A stretch of DNA of 63,468 nt from Sporosarcina aquimarina (lineage in GTDB: Bacteria > Bacillota > Bacilli > Bacillales_A > Planococcaceae). The stretch spans positions 1 to 63,468 of the forward strand of contig NZ_JACLBZ010000037.1 of NCBI RefSeq assembly GCF_019748715.1, in the 5' to 3' direction. The first letter of the stretch is position 1. Each line of letters opens with the position of its first letter. Position numbers and translations under genes: made by a program. The notes beneath the pieces were generated by a model that did no database searches, was not told the origin of the DNA, and saw only the letters and a program-made list of their open reading frames with translations. Shown here in pieces: positions 52,702 through 61,906 of this stretch.

Positions 52702-52732
52702 ACTACAGGGTTATTGGAGGAATGAAGTTTAA

Positions 52733-53689
52733 ATGGAAGAACACTTGGAAGAACAACTGCCGCGTCGCAGAAGAAAGAAACGCAAGCTTCGGGTCGGCAG
52801 GGTTTTTATTACCCTTTTATTGCTTGTCACGATCACAGTTGCAGCGTATTGTTATTTTCAATACAAGCAAGGTAAAGCGATGACTGCGGGAAATGAGATT
52901 GACCCTGGAGACTTTCAAGGCGATTTACTAGATCCCCAAGACCCCACAACGGAAAATTATTTGTTGCTTGGAATTGATAATGATGGTTCTGGTAAATACC
53001 GTACGGATACGATGATGGTACTTTCTTGGGATCAAACACACGGAAACGCCAAGTTGATTTCATTCATGAGAGATATTTATGCTCAGATACCGGGTTATCA
53101 ATCCTATAAATTAAATACGGCATACTACTTAGGCGGTGTACAAACCGCAAAAGAAACCATCTCAGGAATGTTTAATATTCCAATTCATCATTACGCGGTC
53201 GTCGATTTCGAAAACTTTGAATCAATTATGGATATTATGTTTCCAAAGGGCTTGGAGATGGATGTAAAAAAGGAAATGTCTGAAAAAATAGGCGTTACGT
53301 TAACTCCGGGGGTACAGAAGCTTAACGGCAAAGAATTATTAGGTTATGCCCGCTATCGCGCGGACAACGAAGGAGATTTCGGCCGAGTAAACAGGCAACA
53401 GGAAGTTATTTCAGCTGTTAAGAATGAATTATTTAGTTTATCTACTATTTTGCAGGCACCTAAAGTAGCAGGCGCACTTGATAACTATATCCAAACCGAT
53501 CTCACTTCGAAAGAAGAATTGACCAAAGTCTTGACCGTTTTGGCGAAAAGAAAATTGGATCTCGAAACATTGAGGATACCAGTAGAGGATAGTTATTCGT
53601 TCACCTCTTACCGGCATGCAGGTTCTGTTATAGAAATCGATCTAGATAAAAATAGGGAAGCGATTCATTCTTTTTTAGCCGCACAATAA
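52733..53689 (+). CDS. LytR-CpsA-Psr (LCP) family cell-wall ligase
   Basis: A 318-residue membrane-anchored protein. A highly basic N-terminus precedes a single membrane helix (residues about 24-42), and the LCP domain follows: LLLGIDNDGSGKYRTDTMMVLSWD, ISFMRDIYAQIPGYQSYKLNTAYYLGG and YARYRADNEGDFGRVNRQQEVI, with conserved Arg and Asp residues. LCP enzymes attach wall teichoic acid or other anionic polymers to peptidoglycan. Several paralogues exist per genome, so no symbol is given. The ATG at 52733 has TTGGAGG 12 bases upstream, a long spacing. Confidence 0.87.
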   Translation: MEEHLEEQLPRRRRKKRKLRVGRVFITLLLLVTITVAAYCYFQYKQGKAMTAGNEIDPGDFQGDLLDPQDPTTENYLLLGIDNDGSGKYRTDTMMVLSWDQTHGNAKLISFMRDIYAQIPGYQSYKLNTAYYLGGVQTAKETISGMFNIPIHHYAVVDFENFESIMDIMFPKGLEMDVKKEMSEKIGVTLTPGVQKLNGKELLGYARYRADNEGDFGRVNRQQEVISAVKNELFSLSTILQAPKVAGALDNYIQTDLTSKEELTKVLTVLAKRKLDLETLRIPVEDSYSFTSYRHAGSVIEIDLDKNREAIHSFLAAQ

Positions 53690-53717
53690 AGGGTCGTACA
53701 GAAGGGGGAAGAGGATC

Positions 53718-54947
53718 TTGAGACAGCCACCAAAAAAGAATTCTTTACGGGATTTTTGGTCTATTCGTTCAGCGTCACCGATCGTTGGATTTCTTGGTGG
53801 TCAATCTACATTGTTTGTGCTGCTTTGTTTATTGCTTATTGGATTGATCATTTTGATATTCACTCAAGTTTCATTTATTTTTTATCCGATCCGTGTGTTT
53901 TTCTCAACAGTTGTCCTGCCTATGGTGCTGGCAACCATTTTGTATTATTTAATGAGACCCATTCTGCGTTTTTTGGAAGTACGACTGAAGATACCACGGG
54001 TTTATGGGATATTGATCTTATTCCTAGCTGCAGCCGGATTGCTCACATTAGTCATTTTCCTCGTGCTGCCATTTCTGCGTGAGCAGACGATCAACTTATT
54101 CGATGAATTTCCTTCGTATTTCAAACAGCTGATTTTAGATATGGACTTATTTTTTAGAACTTCCATATTCGCTCCTGTTTATGAAGGATTTAATTTCAAT
54201 GTCAACAGCTTTTTGGATTCAGGATTTGAGAGCATCGGAAAATTCTTCACCGAAACAATTGGAGGGATCGCTTCCGGTGTCACGTCCTTTATTTCCGCAT
54301 TGACTGGTATTATTTTAAGTTTGTTTACGGTTCCATTAATATTGTTCTACTTGCTAAAAGAGGGCGAGAAGCTGCCACAGATGATTTTGCGTATGTTGCC
54401 GCCTCGTTTACGTGACGACGCATCAACTATTTTCAGAGATGCGGACAAACAGATCAGCGCCTATATTCAAGGACAGATTTTAGTGGCAATTGCGATCGGT
54501 ATTATGGTTTCAATTGGATTCCTAATCATTAAAATGAAATATGCACTTTTGCTCGGTGTTCTGGCAATGTTTACAAGCATTGTGCCTTATTTAGGACCTG
54601 TCATCGCCATTACGCCTGCGGTTATTATCGCCATTGTGACGTCACCTTTCATGTTGGTCAAGCTGGCGATTGTCTGGACCATTGTACAAGTCGTGGAAGG
54701 TAAATTTATTTCGCCGCAAATCATGGGCAAATCCCTACATATCCACCCGATTACAATTATTTTTGTCTTGTTGACCGCCGGATCGTTATTTGGCGTAGCC
54801 GGTGTCATTCTTGGAATCCCTTCGTATGCATTGCTGAAGGTAGTAGCGACACATGCCTTTCATTTATTCACACTGCGCTATAATCGCTTCGAAACCGAGG
54901 AAGAGATGTATTATGATACTTTGGAAAACTATGAGGACATAGAATAA
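53718..54947 (+). CDS. AI-2E family transporter (YubA/PerM-like)
   Basis: A 409-residue membrane protein with about eight helices. The family hallmarks are the central PLILFYLLKEGEKLPQMILRMLPPRLRD block, the GQILVAIAIGIMVSIGFLIIKMKYALLLGVLAMFTSIVPYLGPVIAITPAVII segment, and IMGKSLHIHPITIIFVLLTAGSLFGVAGVILGIP near the C-terminus. Members include the AI-2 exporter TqsA and Na+/H+ antiport-type proteins, so the substrate here is open. The start is TTG 53718, with GGGGGAAGAGG upstream, 28 bases after the LCP gene. Confidence 0.83.
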   Translation: MRQPPKKNSLRDFWSIRSASPIVGFLGGQSTLFVLLCLLLIGLIILIFTQVSFIFYPIRVFFSTVVLPMVLATILYYLMRPILRFLEVRLKIPRVYGILILFLAAAGLLTLVIFLVLPFLREQTINLFDEFPSYFKQLILDMDLFFRTSIFAPVYEGFNFNVNSFLDSGFESIGKFFTETIGGIASGVTSFISALTGIILSLFTVPLILFYLLKEGEKLPQMILRMLPPRLRDDASTIFRDADKQISAYIQGQILVAIAIGIMVSIGFLIIKMKYALLLGVLAMFTSIVPYLGPVIAITPAVIIAIVTSPFMLVKLAIVWTIVQVVEGKFISPQIMGKSLHIHPITIIFVLLTAGSLFGVAGVILGIPSYALLKVVATHAFHLFTLRYNRFETEEEMYYDTLENYEDIE

Positions 54948-54973
54948 CCCGCCATGTACGGCGGGTTATTTTT
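54943..54973. terminator. Bidirectional terminator, AI-2E gene / molybdate regulator gene
   Basis: AATAACCCGCC and GGCGGGTTATT form an 11-bp perfect stem with T runs on both sides. Confidence 0.9.
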
Positions 54974-55928
54974 ATGGTGTTTCGTATAAAATGGAACCTG
55001 TATTTGATAAATCATAGCCGCCGATTGCAGAGATTTTCTCTTGGAAATTTTGAGAATTTAAAGTTTCCAAAACCAGATCACGCAGTCTTTCATTGTCCTG
55101 TGTTTTCAGCAATACAAGATCATACTGCTCTTGAATCAACGGAACGAACTCCACATCAATAAGACGCGAGGCCTTTTCAATTCCTACTCCCACATCTGCC
55201 TGACCCGAGGCAATGCGCGCCGCTATGGCCATATGATTCAACTCTTCGTCCTCATAACCTTTTATAGCAGACGGGGCAATACCTGCAAGACGCAGCTGTT
55301 CATCTAGCAGGACGCGTGCACCCGAGCCTTTCTCACGATTGATCAGGCGAATGCCGGGCTGTCCTATATCAGACCAGGTACTAAACTCTTTCGGGTTGCC
55401 TTTTTGTACATACATTCCAGCTGTTCTACCGAGTAAATTAACGACCAAATAAGATTGGCCAGTAAGTAAACGTGTAATATACGGCAAATTATACTGTTTC
55501 GTTTCACCGTCAAACAAATGCGTACTGACAATATCTGCTTCTCCTTGAACCATTTTAATTAAGCTATTGAGACTGCCTGTAAATGAACGTAATGGACGAA
55601 CGCCTAGTCCGGCATCTTCAATCGTATTGGCTAAAATATCAAGGCTCAAATCTTGCCCGCTAATAATAATCGAGGAAGCCCTAGATAATCCAGGTGCCTG
55701 TTCTTCCGAAACTGCTTGGACTGGCTGTCTTGTAGGAAAGTCACCTCCGCTTTTTAACCGCTCTTTATAAGCCGATAAATCCACTGCATCTACACGCATT
55801 TGCCTTCCCACACGATAGGCACGTATTTCGCCTTTCTTAATTAAATCATAGACCGTAAGTTTAGAAACTTTCAGCAGTTGGGCAATTTCTTCTGTTGTAT
55901 ACGATACACTGTTATCTGGATTGCTCAT
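54972..55928 (-). CDS. HTH regulator fused to a periplasmic-binding-protein-like domain (molybdate regulator)
   Basis: A 318-residue one-component regulator. Residues 10-52 form an excisionase-type helix-turn-helix (YTTEEIAQLLKVSKLTVYDLIKKGEIRAYRVGRQMRVDAVDL). The rest (about 80-315) is a PBP-like domain with SIIISGQDLSLDILANTI, EADIVSTHLFDGET, YLVVNLLGRTAGMYVQKGNP and NREKGSGARVLLDE, related to the molybdate-binding type. It lacks a signal peptide, so it acts in the cytoplasm. It is divergent from modABC, with a promoter and palindrome between. It probably senses molybdate and controls modABC. ATG 55928 is used, with GGAGG 8 bases upstream. Confidence 0.8.
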   Translation of the reverse strand: MSNPDNSVSYTTEEIAQLLKVSKLTVYDLIKKGEIRAYRVGRQMRVDAVDLSAYKERLKSGGDFPTRQPVQAVSEEQAPGLSRASSIIISGQDLSLDILANTIEDAGLGVRPLRSFTGSLNSLIKMVQGEADIVSTHLFDGETKQYNLPYITRLLTGQSYLVVNLLGRTAGMYVQKGNPKEFSTWSDIGQPGIRLINREKGSGARVLLDEQLRLAGIAPSAIKGYEDEELNHMAIAARIASGQADVGVGIEKASRLIDVEFVPLIQEQYDLVLLKTQDNERLRDLVLETLNSQNFQEKISAIGGYDLSNTGSILYETP

Positions 55929-55988
55929 TTTTTCATCCTCCAATGCACATTCATTCTATCTTCCGTCATTTCTATGAAAAATGCAAAA

Positions 55989-56050
55989 TTGACAAGTATA
56001 GCAAACCATATTAAGATAATTTTAAATATAATTAAATATAACTAGTTATA
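55989..56050 (+). promoter_or_regulatory. modABC promoter and 14-bp palindrome (candidate operator)
   Basis: TTGACA (55989-55994) and TAAGAT (56012-56017) are 17 bases apart. TATAACTAGTTATA (56037-56050) is a perfect palindrome just after the expected start point near 56024. It is the best candidate site for the divergently encoded regulator. Confidence 0.6.
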
Positions 56051-56084
56051 GTTAGTTTTATTCAAGAGAAAAGGAGGAATAACA

Positions 56085-56909
56085 GTGAAACGTTTTTTAC
56101 TTTCGGTTACATTCGCCGTGCTGTCTGTCCTATTGTTCGGATGTTCGAATAACAATGAGCCAGAAAAAACAGATGCGACCGTAGATCAGGAAACGCCTGA
56201 GTCAAAATCGCAACCTGATGAAGAAGTGGCGTTATTTATTTCTGCTGCAGCCAGCTTGACAGACGCATTAGAAGATTTAAAATCGACTTTTGAAGAAGAG
56301 CACGAAGAAATTAAACTGACTTATAATTTCGGTAGTTCTGGAAAATTAGCTAAAAACATTGAAAACGGAGCACCATCTGACGTTTTCTTATCTGCAAGCT
56401 CAAAAGATATGAATGATATGGAGGAAAAAGGATTAATCAACAATGAATCTAGAGAAAATTTCACATCAAATGTACTTGTATTAATCACACATAAAGATTC
56501 GGACAGTACGATTGACTCGTTTGAAGATATCGATCCAGCTGCTCTCGATCACTTTGCAGTAGGTGAACCTGAATCCGTTCCAGTAGGACGCTATACGAAA
56601 GAAACATTTGAAACTCTAGATTTATGGGAGCCTTTGCAAGATAAACTAGTGTTAGGTTCAGATGTTCGTCAAGTGTTGACACATGTGGAGATGGGTAATG
56701 CAGATTATGGCGTGGTTTATTCAAGTGACGCATATATTTCGAATGATGTAAAAGTATTGGCTGAATCAGATCCTGAATGGCATGCGCCAATTGTTTATCC
56801 TGGAGCAGTCGTAAAAGATTCCAAACATCAGGAGGCTGCACAGCAATTTTTGGATTATTTGACGAGTGATAAAGGAAAAGAAACATTGCAGGAATTTGGA
56901 TTTAAGTAA
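56085..56909 (+). CDS. modA: Molybdate ABC transporter substrate-binding protein ModA
   Basis: A 274-residue lipoprotein. The signal ends in the lipobox LLFGC, then a short acidic linker leads to the ModA fold. FISAAASLTDALEDLKSTFEEEH and LTYNFGSSGKLAKNIENGAPSDVFLSAS carry the Ser residues that hold the oxyanion, and VPVGRYTKETFETL and YGVVYSSDA follow. It captures molybdate (or tungstate) outside the membrane. ATG 56085 has AAAGGAGG upstream. modB follows after 18 bases. Confidence 0.93.
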   Translation: MKRFLLSVTFAVLSVLLFGCSNNNEPEKTDATVDQETPESKSQPDEEVALFISAAASLTDALEDLKSTFEEEHEEIKLTYNFGSSGKLAKNIENGAPSDVFLSASSKDMNDMEEKGLINNESRENFTSNVLVLITHKDSDSTIDSFEDIDPAALDHFAVGEPESVPVGRYTKETFETLDLWEPLQDKLVLGSDVRQVLTHVEMGNADYGVVYSSDAYISNDVKVLAESDPEWHAPIVYPGAVVKDSKHQEAAQQFLDYLTSDKGKETLQEFGFK

Positions 56910-56927
56910 GAGGAAGGGGGAGTAGGC

Positions 56928-57611
56928 TTGCTTGAAATGGATTATTCACCTTTGATTTTATCGTTGAAAGTAGCTGTCATCTCCACTTTTTTTGTGTTTT
57001 TAGCAGGAGTTTTCATAGCTTATTTACTGTCAAAACGAGATTTTTTTGGTAAAAGTATATTGGAAGCTTTGTTTTTGTTACCTCTCGTATTGCCGCCTAC
57101 TGTAGTGGGGTTTGCTCTGCTCATTTTATTCGGGAAAAAAGGGTGGATCGGTAGTTGGCTATTGGAATGGTTTGATTTTCAAATTGTTTTTACGTGGATT
57201 GGAGCGGTTATTGCTTCGATTGTCGTGTCATTTCCGTTAATGTACCAGAGTGCTGCAGCTGCGTTTGAGAGTTTGGATGAAAGGCTTTCAAATGCAGCAC
57301 GAACGATGGGCGCTTCCGAATGGCGTGTATTTTGGACTGTGGTTTTTCCACTTGCCTGGCCAGGCTTGCTGGCAGGATTGGTTTTATCGTTCGCAAGAGG
57401 TCTTGGAGAATTTGGAGCAACATTGATGCTTGCGGGATACATACCAGGCAAAACGGATACGATCCCAATGGCTATTTATTTTGCAGTGGAGTCCGGTCAG
57501 ATGGAAAAGGCGACATTTTGGGTCGTCATCATCATTACATTCGGGTTCAGTCTGATTTTGTGGGTGAACTGGTGGAGCAAGCGTAATATTCGTCGATTTA
57601 GCAGAATGTGA
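56928..57611 (+). CDS. modB: Molybdate ABC transporter permease ModB
   Basis: A 227-residue membrane protein with five to six helices and the EAA loop of binding-protein-dependent permeases (SNAARTMGASEWRVFWTVVFPLAWPGLLAGLVLSFARGLGEFGATLMLAG), which contacts ModC. FLLPLVLPPTVVGFALLILFG is the typical first half. TTG 56928 is used, with GGAAGGGGGAG upstream; the ATG at 56937 is 15 bases further and less likely. It forms the channel with ModC. Confidence 0.92.
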   Translation: MLEMDYSPLILSLKVAVISTFFVFLAGVFIAYLLSKRDFFGKSILEALFLLPLVLPPTVVGFALLILFGKKGWIGSWLLEWFDFQIVFTWIGAVIASIVVSFPLMYQSAAAAFESLDERLSNAARTMGASEWRVFWTVVFPLAWPGLLAGLVLSFARGLGEFGATLMLAGYIPGKTDTIPMAIYFAVESGQMEKATFWVVIIITFGFSLILWVNWWSKRNIRRFSRM

Positions 57612-57630
57612 ATGGGAAGGGGGGAAGTAA

Positions 57631-58296
57631 ATGCTGAGCGTACAACTAACTAAACAACTCGCACATTATGAAATGGCTATTCAATTCGATGTGGGAGCAG
57701 AAATCCTCGTGTTGGCCGGTCCATCCGGTTCAGGAAAAACTACAGTTTTAAACTGTGTTGCTGGACTTTTGCATCCTGACAGTGGATTGATCGTTTCGAA
57801 AGACCGGTTATTTTACAAGAGCGGTGAGAAACCATTGCCGGCAAGAGATCGTCAAATCGGTTATTTATTTCAAGATTATGCCCTGTTTCCGCATATGACA
57901 GTCGAAAAGAATATTTGGTATGGCGTCAAGAAGAAGCAATATAAAGAAGATCTCCATACTGTGAAGCAACTCCTTCATGTGTTGGGTATTGAACATTTAT
58001 TACAAAAGTATCCTCATCAAGTGTCCGGTGGAGAAAAGCAGAGAGTGGGGTTAGCGAGAGCACTCGCCACGCGTCCATCTGTTTTATTACTGGACGAACC
58101 TTTATCAGCACTCGATAAGGAAACGAGACAACAATGTCAGGAAGAGCTACTGCGTCTGCATAATATTTGGCAAATCCCTTTCATTATTGTGACGCATGAC
58201 CTGGACGAAGCTGAGAAGCTGGGTGATCGTATTCTTTATTTGGATCAAGGTCATATCGCAGATGAAAAGCCGATTAAACATTTGGCAACCGTTTAG
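57631..58296 (+). CDS. modC: Molybdate ABC transporter ATP-binding protein ModC (short form)
   Basis: A 221-residue ATPase with Walker A GPSGSGKTT, the Q-loop in YLFQDYALFPHMTVEKN, the signature VSGGEKQR, Walker B VLLLDEPLSALD and the switch VTHDLDEAE. Most ModC proteins have about 350 residues with a C-terminal TOBE (molybdate-binding) domain; here the protein ends right after the ATPase core. It drives the ModB channel. ATG 57631 has GGAAGGGGGG upstream, and a terminator follows at 58319. Confidence 0.9.
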   Translation: MLSVQLTKQLAHYEMAIQFDVGAEILVLAGPSGSGKTTVLNCVAGLLHPDSGLIVSKDRLFYKSGEKPLPARDRQIGYLFQDYALFPHMTVEKNIWYGVKKKQYKEDLHTVKQLLHVLGIEHLLQKYPHQVSGGEKQRVGLARALATRPSVLLLDEPLSALDKETRQQCQEELLRLHNIWQIPFIIVTHDLDEAEKLGDRILYLDQGHIADEKPIKHLATV

Positions 58297-58318
58297 TGAG
58301 ATAATGAATAGATCAACG

Positions 58319-58348
58319 AAGCTCCGATTCAATGGATCAGAGCTTTTT
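58319..58348 (+). terminator. Intrinsic terminator after modABC
   Basis: AAGCTC and GAGCTT pair, with inner GAT/ATC pairs, followed by T5. Confidence 0.75.
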
Positions 58349-58439
58349 CTATGTCTTGCCGGACTGAGACATGGCTTGTATTTAAAACGAAATATCGCCA
58401 TACTAGTAGGTATCAATCCATTGAAGAGGGGCCACTCCT

Positions 58440-59471
58440 GTGAGCAAACAGCTAAATGACCGCAAAGCAGAACATATCCAAATCGTCTTAGAAGAACAAG
58501 TGACAGGAAACACGATTACAACGGGCTTAGAGCACTATCATTTTATACATAATGCACTGCCTGAATTGGCATTTGACGATATTCAGATAGAACAAGCTTT
58601 TTTCGCGAAATTATGCAAGACTCCATTTTTAATCAGTTCGATGACAGGCGGCGCTAACTTTGCTGAAACGATCAACCGAAACTTGGCACTGGCCGCAGAG
58701 CAAAGAGGCTGGGCACTTGCACTTGGCTCTACGCGTGCTTTAATCGAAAGTGAAGCATATAGACAATCTTTTGATCTGAGAGAGTATGCGCCCACTATTC
58801 CGATCATCGCAAATTTGGGCGCAGTTCAGTTGAATTACGGCTTTTCTGCAACAGAATGCCGGAAAATCATTGATTATACAGACGCAGATGCGCTTGTGCT
58901 TCATCTTAATATTCTTCAGGAAGTCATTCAGCCGGAAGGAAACACAAATTTCAGCAATTTACTGTCAAAAATAGAAAAACTATGTACGGATTTGTCCATT
59001 CCAGTTGGTATTAAAGAAGTGGGATGGGGAATTGATCGGTCCACTGCTGAAAAACTGCTGGAGGTCGGTATTTCTTTTATCGATGTTGCAGGAGCAGGAG
59101 GCACATCATGGAGCCAAGTTGAAAGATTCCGGACGGATCCAGCTAAGCAACGGGCTGCCGCAGCATTCAGTGAGTGGGGTATACCTACTGCGTGTTCTGT
59201 GGAGTTAGTGAAACCGATTATGGATGAAAAAATATTAATTGCAAGTGGTGGGTTGCACACTGGCGTAGATGCTGCAAAGTGTTTCGCATTAGGTGCAGAT
59301 TTTGTCGGTTTTGGAAGATCGATTCTAGAGGAAGCAACCGTTTCTGTAGAAAGCGTTTTAAAAACAATGGAAATTAGAGAACTCGAATTACAGATGGCGA
59401 TGTTTGCAGTCGGCGCACAAAATCTTACTGAACTGCAGCAAACAGAACGACTTCATAAAACAACTCCGTGA
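58440..59471 (+). CDS. fni: Type 2 isopentenyl-diphosphate delta-isomerase
   Basis: A 343-residue flavin-dependent isomerase that converts IPP to DMAPP. The N-terminal NDRKAEHIQI, the PFLISSMTGGANFAETINRNLALAAEQRG block, LGSTRALIE and NLGAVQ carry FMN-contacting residues. IKEVGWGI, VAGAGGTSW and IASGGLHTGVDAAKCFALGADFVGFGR complete the TIM-barrel. FMN and NAD(P)H are needed. The start is GTG 58440. It lies alone between two terminators. With type 2 Idi, the organism presumably makes IPP by the MEP or mevalonate route encoded elsewhere. Confidence 0.93.
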   Translation: MSKQLNDRKAEHIQIVLEEQVTGNTITTGLEHYHFIHNALPELAFDDIQIEQAFFAKLCKTPFLISSMTGGANFAETINRNLALAAEQRGWALALGSTRALIESEAYRQSFDLREYAPTIPIIANLGAVQLNYGFSATECRKIIDYTDADALVLHLNILQEVIQPEGNTNFSNLLSKIEKLCTDLSIPVGIKEVGWGIDRSTAEKLLEVGISFIDVAGAGGTSWSQVERFRTDPAKQRAAAAFSEWGIPTACSVELVKPIMDEKILIASGGLHTGVDAAKCFALGADFVGFGRSILEEATVSVESVLKTMEIRELELQMAMFAVGAQNLTELQQTERLHKTTP

Positions 59472-59493
59472 ATTTCTGGTCACGGTTTGTTTT
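59466..59493 (+). terminator. Intrinsic terminator after fni
   Basis: CCGTGA and TCACGG pair around an 8-base loop, followed by T-rich sequence. The fni stop codon lies in the left arm. Confidence 0.6.
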
Positions 59494-59516
59494 ATGTATT
59501 ATAAGGAGGAATTATC

Positions 59517-59891
59517 ATGTGGAAATTAGTGAACGGAAAAATGATGCAAACAACCGATGAAACGCGTGTAAAATTTCGCACGAACATCAGCAAAGAGATT
59601 TTACAGCGACTAGATGATTTATCTGAGGAATACAACACATACAGCAATTATTTATTGGAAAACGGTTTACGAAATATCATAACGCATGATGTAATCCAGT
59701 ACGATAAAAATTTACGTCCGAAAGATCGAATTCAATATAAAACTACATATGATAAAGAATTATTAGAAACCGTCAAGCAGCTGGCAAAAGAGCAAAAGCT
59801 GTTCATCAATGATGTCATTGAGTACAGCGTGGATCATATTGATTTTAGTGATTTGAAAACAAAAGAACATAAAAACCGCTTAGAAGAGTAG
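59517..59891 (+). CDS. Protein with two ribbon-helix-helix-like segments
   Basis: A 124-residue cytoplasmic protein. Residues 18-55 (RVKFRTNISKEILQRLDDLSEEYNTYSNYLLENGLRNII) and 78-110 (YKTTYDKELLETVKQLAKEQKLFINDVIEYSVDHI) each read as a short strand followed by two helices, the build of ribbon-helix-helix DNA-binding folds. This suggests a single-chain regulator that mimics a dimer. A strong AAGGAGG precedes ATG 59517. No partner toxin or operon is evident. The function is inferred only from shape. Confidence 0.6.
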   Translation: MWKLVNGKMMQTTDETRVKFRTNISKEILQRLDDLSEEYNTYSNYLLENGLRNIITHDVIQYDKNLRPKDRIQYKTTYDKELLETVKQLAKEQKLFINDVIEYSVDHIDFSDLKTKEHKNRLEE

Positions 59892-60298
<407 letters not shown>

Positions 60299-60735
60299 TC
60301 ACCAATCTGGCCCATCGTTATTATCGCCTATTTTAAGATTAAATGAATTAGAATCCAGATTGTAATTTTCAACTGACTCATAAAAAATTGATTTTACTTC
60401 TTCTTGTACAAATTCAGTAGCCCCTTTATTTTCTAATACATATTTCACCTGAATATCATCACTGGAATAAACAGCCACCAACGTTTGAAACTCATAGCCT
60501 TTACCTTCTAATTTTTGCCTATCTGTTCAATAAAGCCATCCTTTTGATAAAGTCGAGTTAAAATCTCCTCTACTTCTTTTTGTTTCTGTTCTGCCTCCAC
60601 ATCTATTTCGGGATCTGTGAAGTTCGCAGCTGTTTTCCCATTTGTTAAAGGGGTACCAATATACAAAAAGGTTACAACAAATAGAATCGCTATGAATCCT
60701 GCTGAAGCAATTCCCCCCTTTTTCACGTTGTACAC
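60299..60735 (-). pseudogene. Frameshifted small membrane-anchored protein gene
   Basis: The first part (60508-60735) encodes a basic start, a membrane anchor (GIASAGFIAILFVVTFLYIG), an acidic linker and a helix ending DGFIEQIGKN before a stop. The next frame continues directly as LEGKGYEFQTLVAVYSSDDIQVKYVLENKGATEFVQEEV to 60299. One more A in the A5 run (plus-strand T5 at 60512-60516) would join them as IGKKLEGKGY. Together they would make about 145 residues with an outside domain, possibly of the DUF4030 type. Error in a homopolymer or real decay are both possible. Confidence 0.55.
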
Positions 60736-60948
60736 ATCCTTTTTTTTATTTTAAATATATGACTGTACCAAAGGGTTTAAAACGACTTGAATTATTGAAA
60801 AACTAACCGTAATTTGTTATGCTGCCTTATTCTGCAAAGTGGTCCGATTGATGAACGGACGCAAATGGTTGCTATCGCAATCGCGCCGTTTTATTGAAGA
60901 TTGGCAATCCTTCGCACAAGAATTGCGACTATGTATGTAAAACACTAA

Positions 60949-61161
60949 TCATAAATATGAAAAAGTGACTAATTTACACTTTTCGCATCGATATGCTGGA
61001 ACTTTGCCTATTTTAAAAACTGAATCATTTATCAAGACCTCGTTTCCATCATCAAAGAAAACGGAATCCCCTGATTCTGACCAGCAAATTCGACGAGGAG
61101 AAAATATATATCCTTGCTGTACTTCATCACCACATTTGTGACACTTTAAAGTTTCGTTCAT
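60949..61161 (-). CDS. Small zinc-ribbon protein
   Basis: A 70-residue protein with two CxxC motifs, CHKCGDEVQQGYIFS near the start and YRCEKCKLVTFSYL at the end, separated by about 45 residues. This is the plan of a zinc ribbon (DUF6487/PF20097-like). It may bind metal and protein or nucleic acid. The start at 61161 is ATG; the upstream site is weak. It lies among other small accessory genes without a clear operon. Confidence 0.6.
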   Translation of the reverse strand: MNETLKCHKCGDEVQQGYIFSPRRICWSESGDSVFFDDGNEVLINDSVFKIGKVPAYRCEKCKLVTFSYL

Positions 61162-61294
61162 ATTACTAACGCCGACTTTCCTAGATATTTTTTATAACTC
61201 ACTATAAAACAAAATGGCCCTATTCTGCAATACGAGGCGCAGATCCTTATTCAAGAGGTGCGTCCAGTTTCTTGTAGAAAGTTATATAACGCTG

Positions 61295-61786
61295 TTAAGT
61301 AAAAAATATAAAACTCCCTATTTTCTTAACACCTTTTCGCATTTTAAAAAAGAACAAAGTAGCAAGTGCTAAATTAATACCCCCCATAAAAAGAAAAATA
61401 AAGGTGAAATATTTTCCCCCTACAGTTGGTGAACTGGATATTGTTATTCCGAAAAAAACGTAGATTACACTAATAGCTGAAAGAAAAACTGTTAATTCTT
61501 TGATATTATTTTTAAGTAGTAAGTAACCGCTTAAAATTAAGATATAAGATAGACCTAACAAAATTAGTATAGGGTACATGGGATAAAACTTTGCCGCATA
61601 GATGAAATGGTCCAATTGCGATATCTCTGAATTATCCGTAACTTCCCCATTAAACATTTTCGAAAAAAATGCTGTGTATTTCCATTCCCAAGGAACATCT
61701 CTTATCATGCTTCCTTCATACCAAGATATTAATGTTGAAAATACTAGCAGCATTAATGCTAATAGATATTGAATGGCATACTTCAT
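61295..61786 (-). CDS. Four-helix membrane protein, hypothetical
   Basis: A 163-residue integral membrane protein with four hydrophobic segments: LLALMLLVFSTLISWYEG, FYPMYPILILLGLSYILILSGYLLL, ELTVFLSAISVIYVFFG and FTFIFLFMGGINLALATLFFF. The segment between helices 1 and 2 is outside or loop-like. I set the start at 61786 because GAGGGGG lies about 6 bases before it; the frame opens at 61801. No family is recognised. Confidence 0.55.
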   Translation of the reverse strand: MKYAIQYLLALMLLVFSTLISWYEGSMIRDVPWEWKYTAFFSKMFNGEVTDNSEISQLDHFIYAAKFYPMYPILILLGLSYILILSGYLLLKNNIKELTVFLSAISVIYVFFGITISSSPTVGGKYFTFIFLFMGGINLALATLFFFKMRKGVKKIGSFIFFT

Positions 61787-61906
61787 TTGTAACCCCCTCA
61801 TTTACTTTATTTTAAGATGGGGCCCATCTTAAAATATCTAGCCCTGATATAGATCGAGCGGGATTACATATCATGAATTACGCCTAATTGCGGAAATAAC
61901 ATCTGG

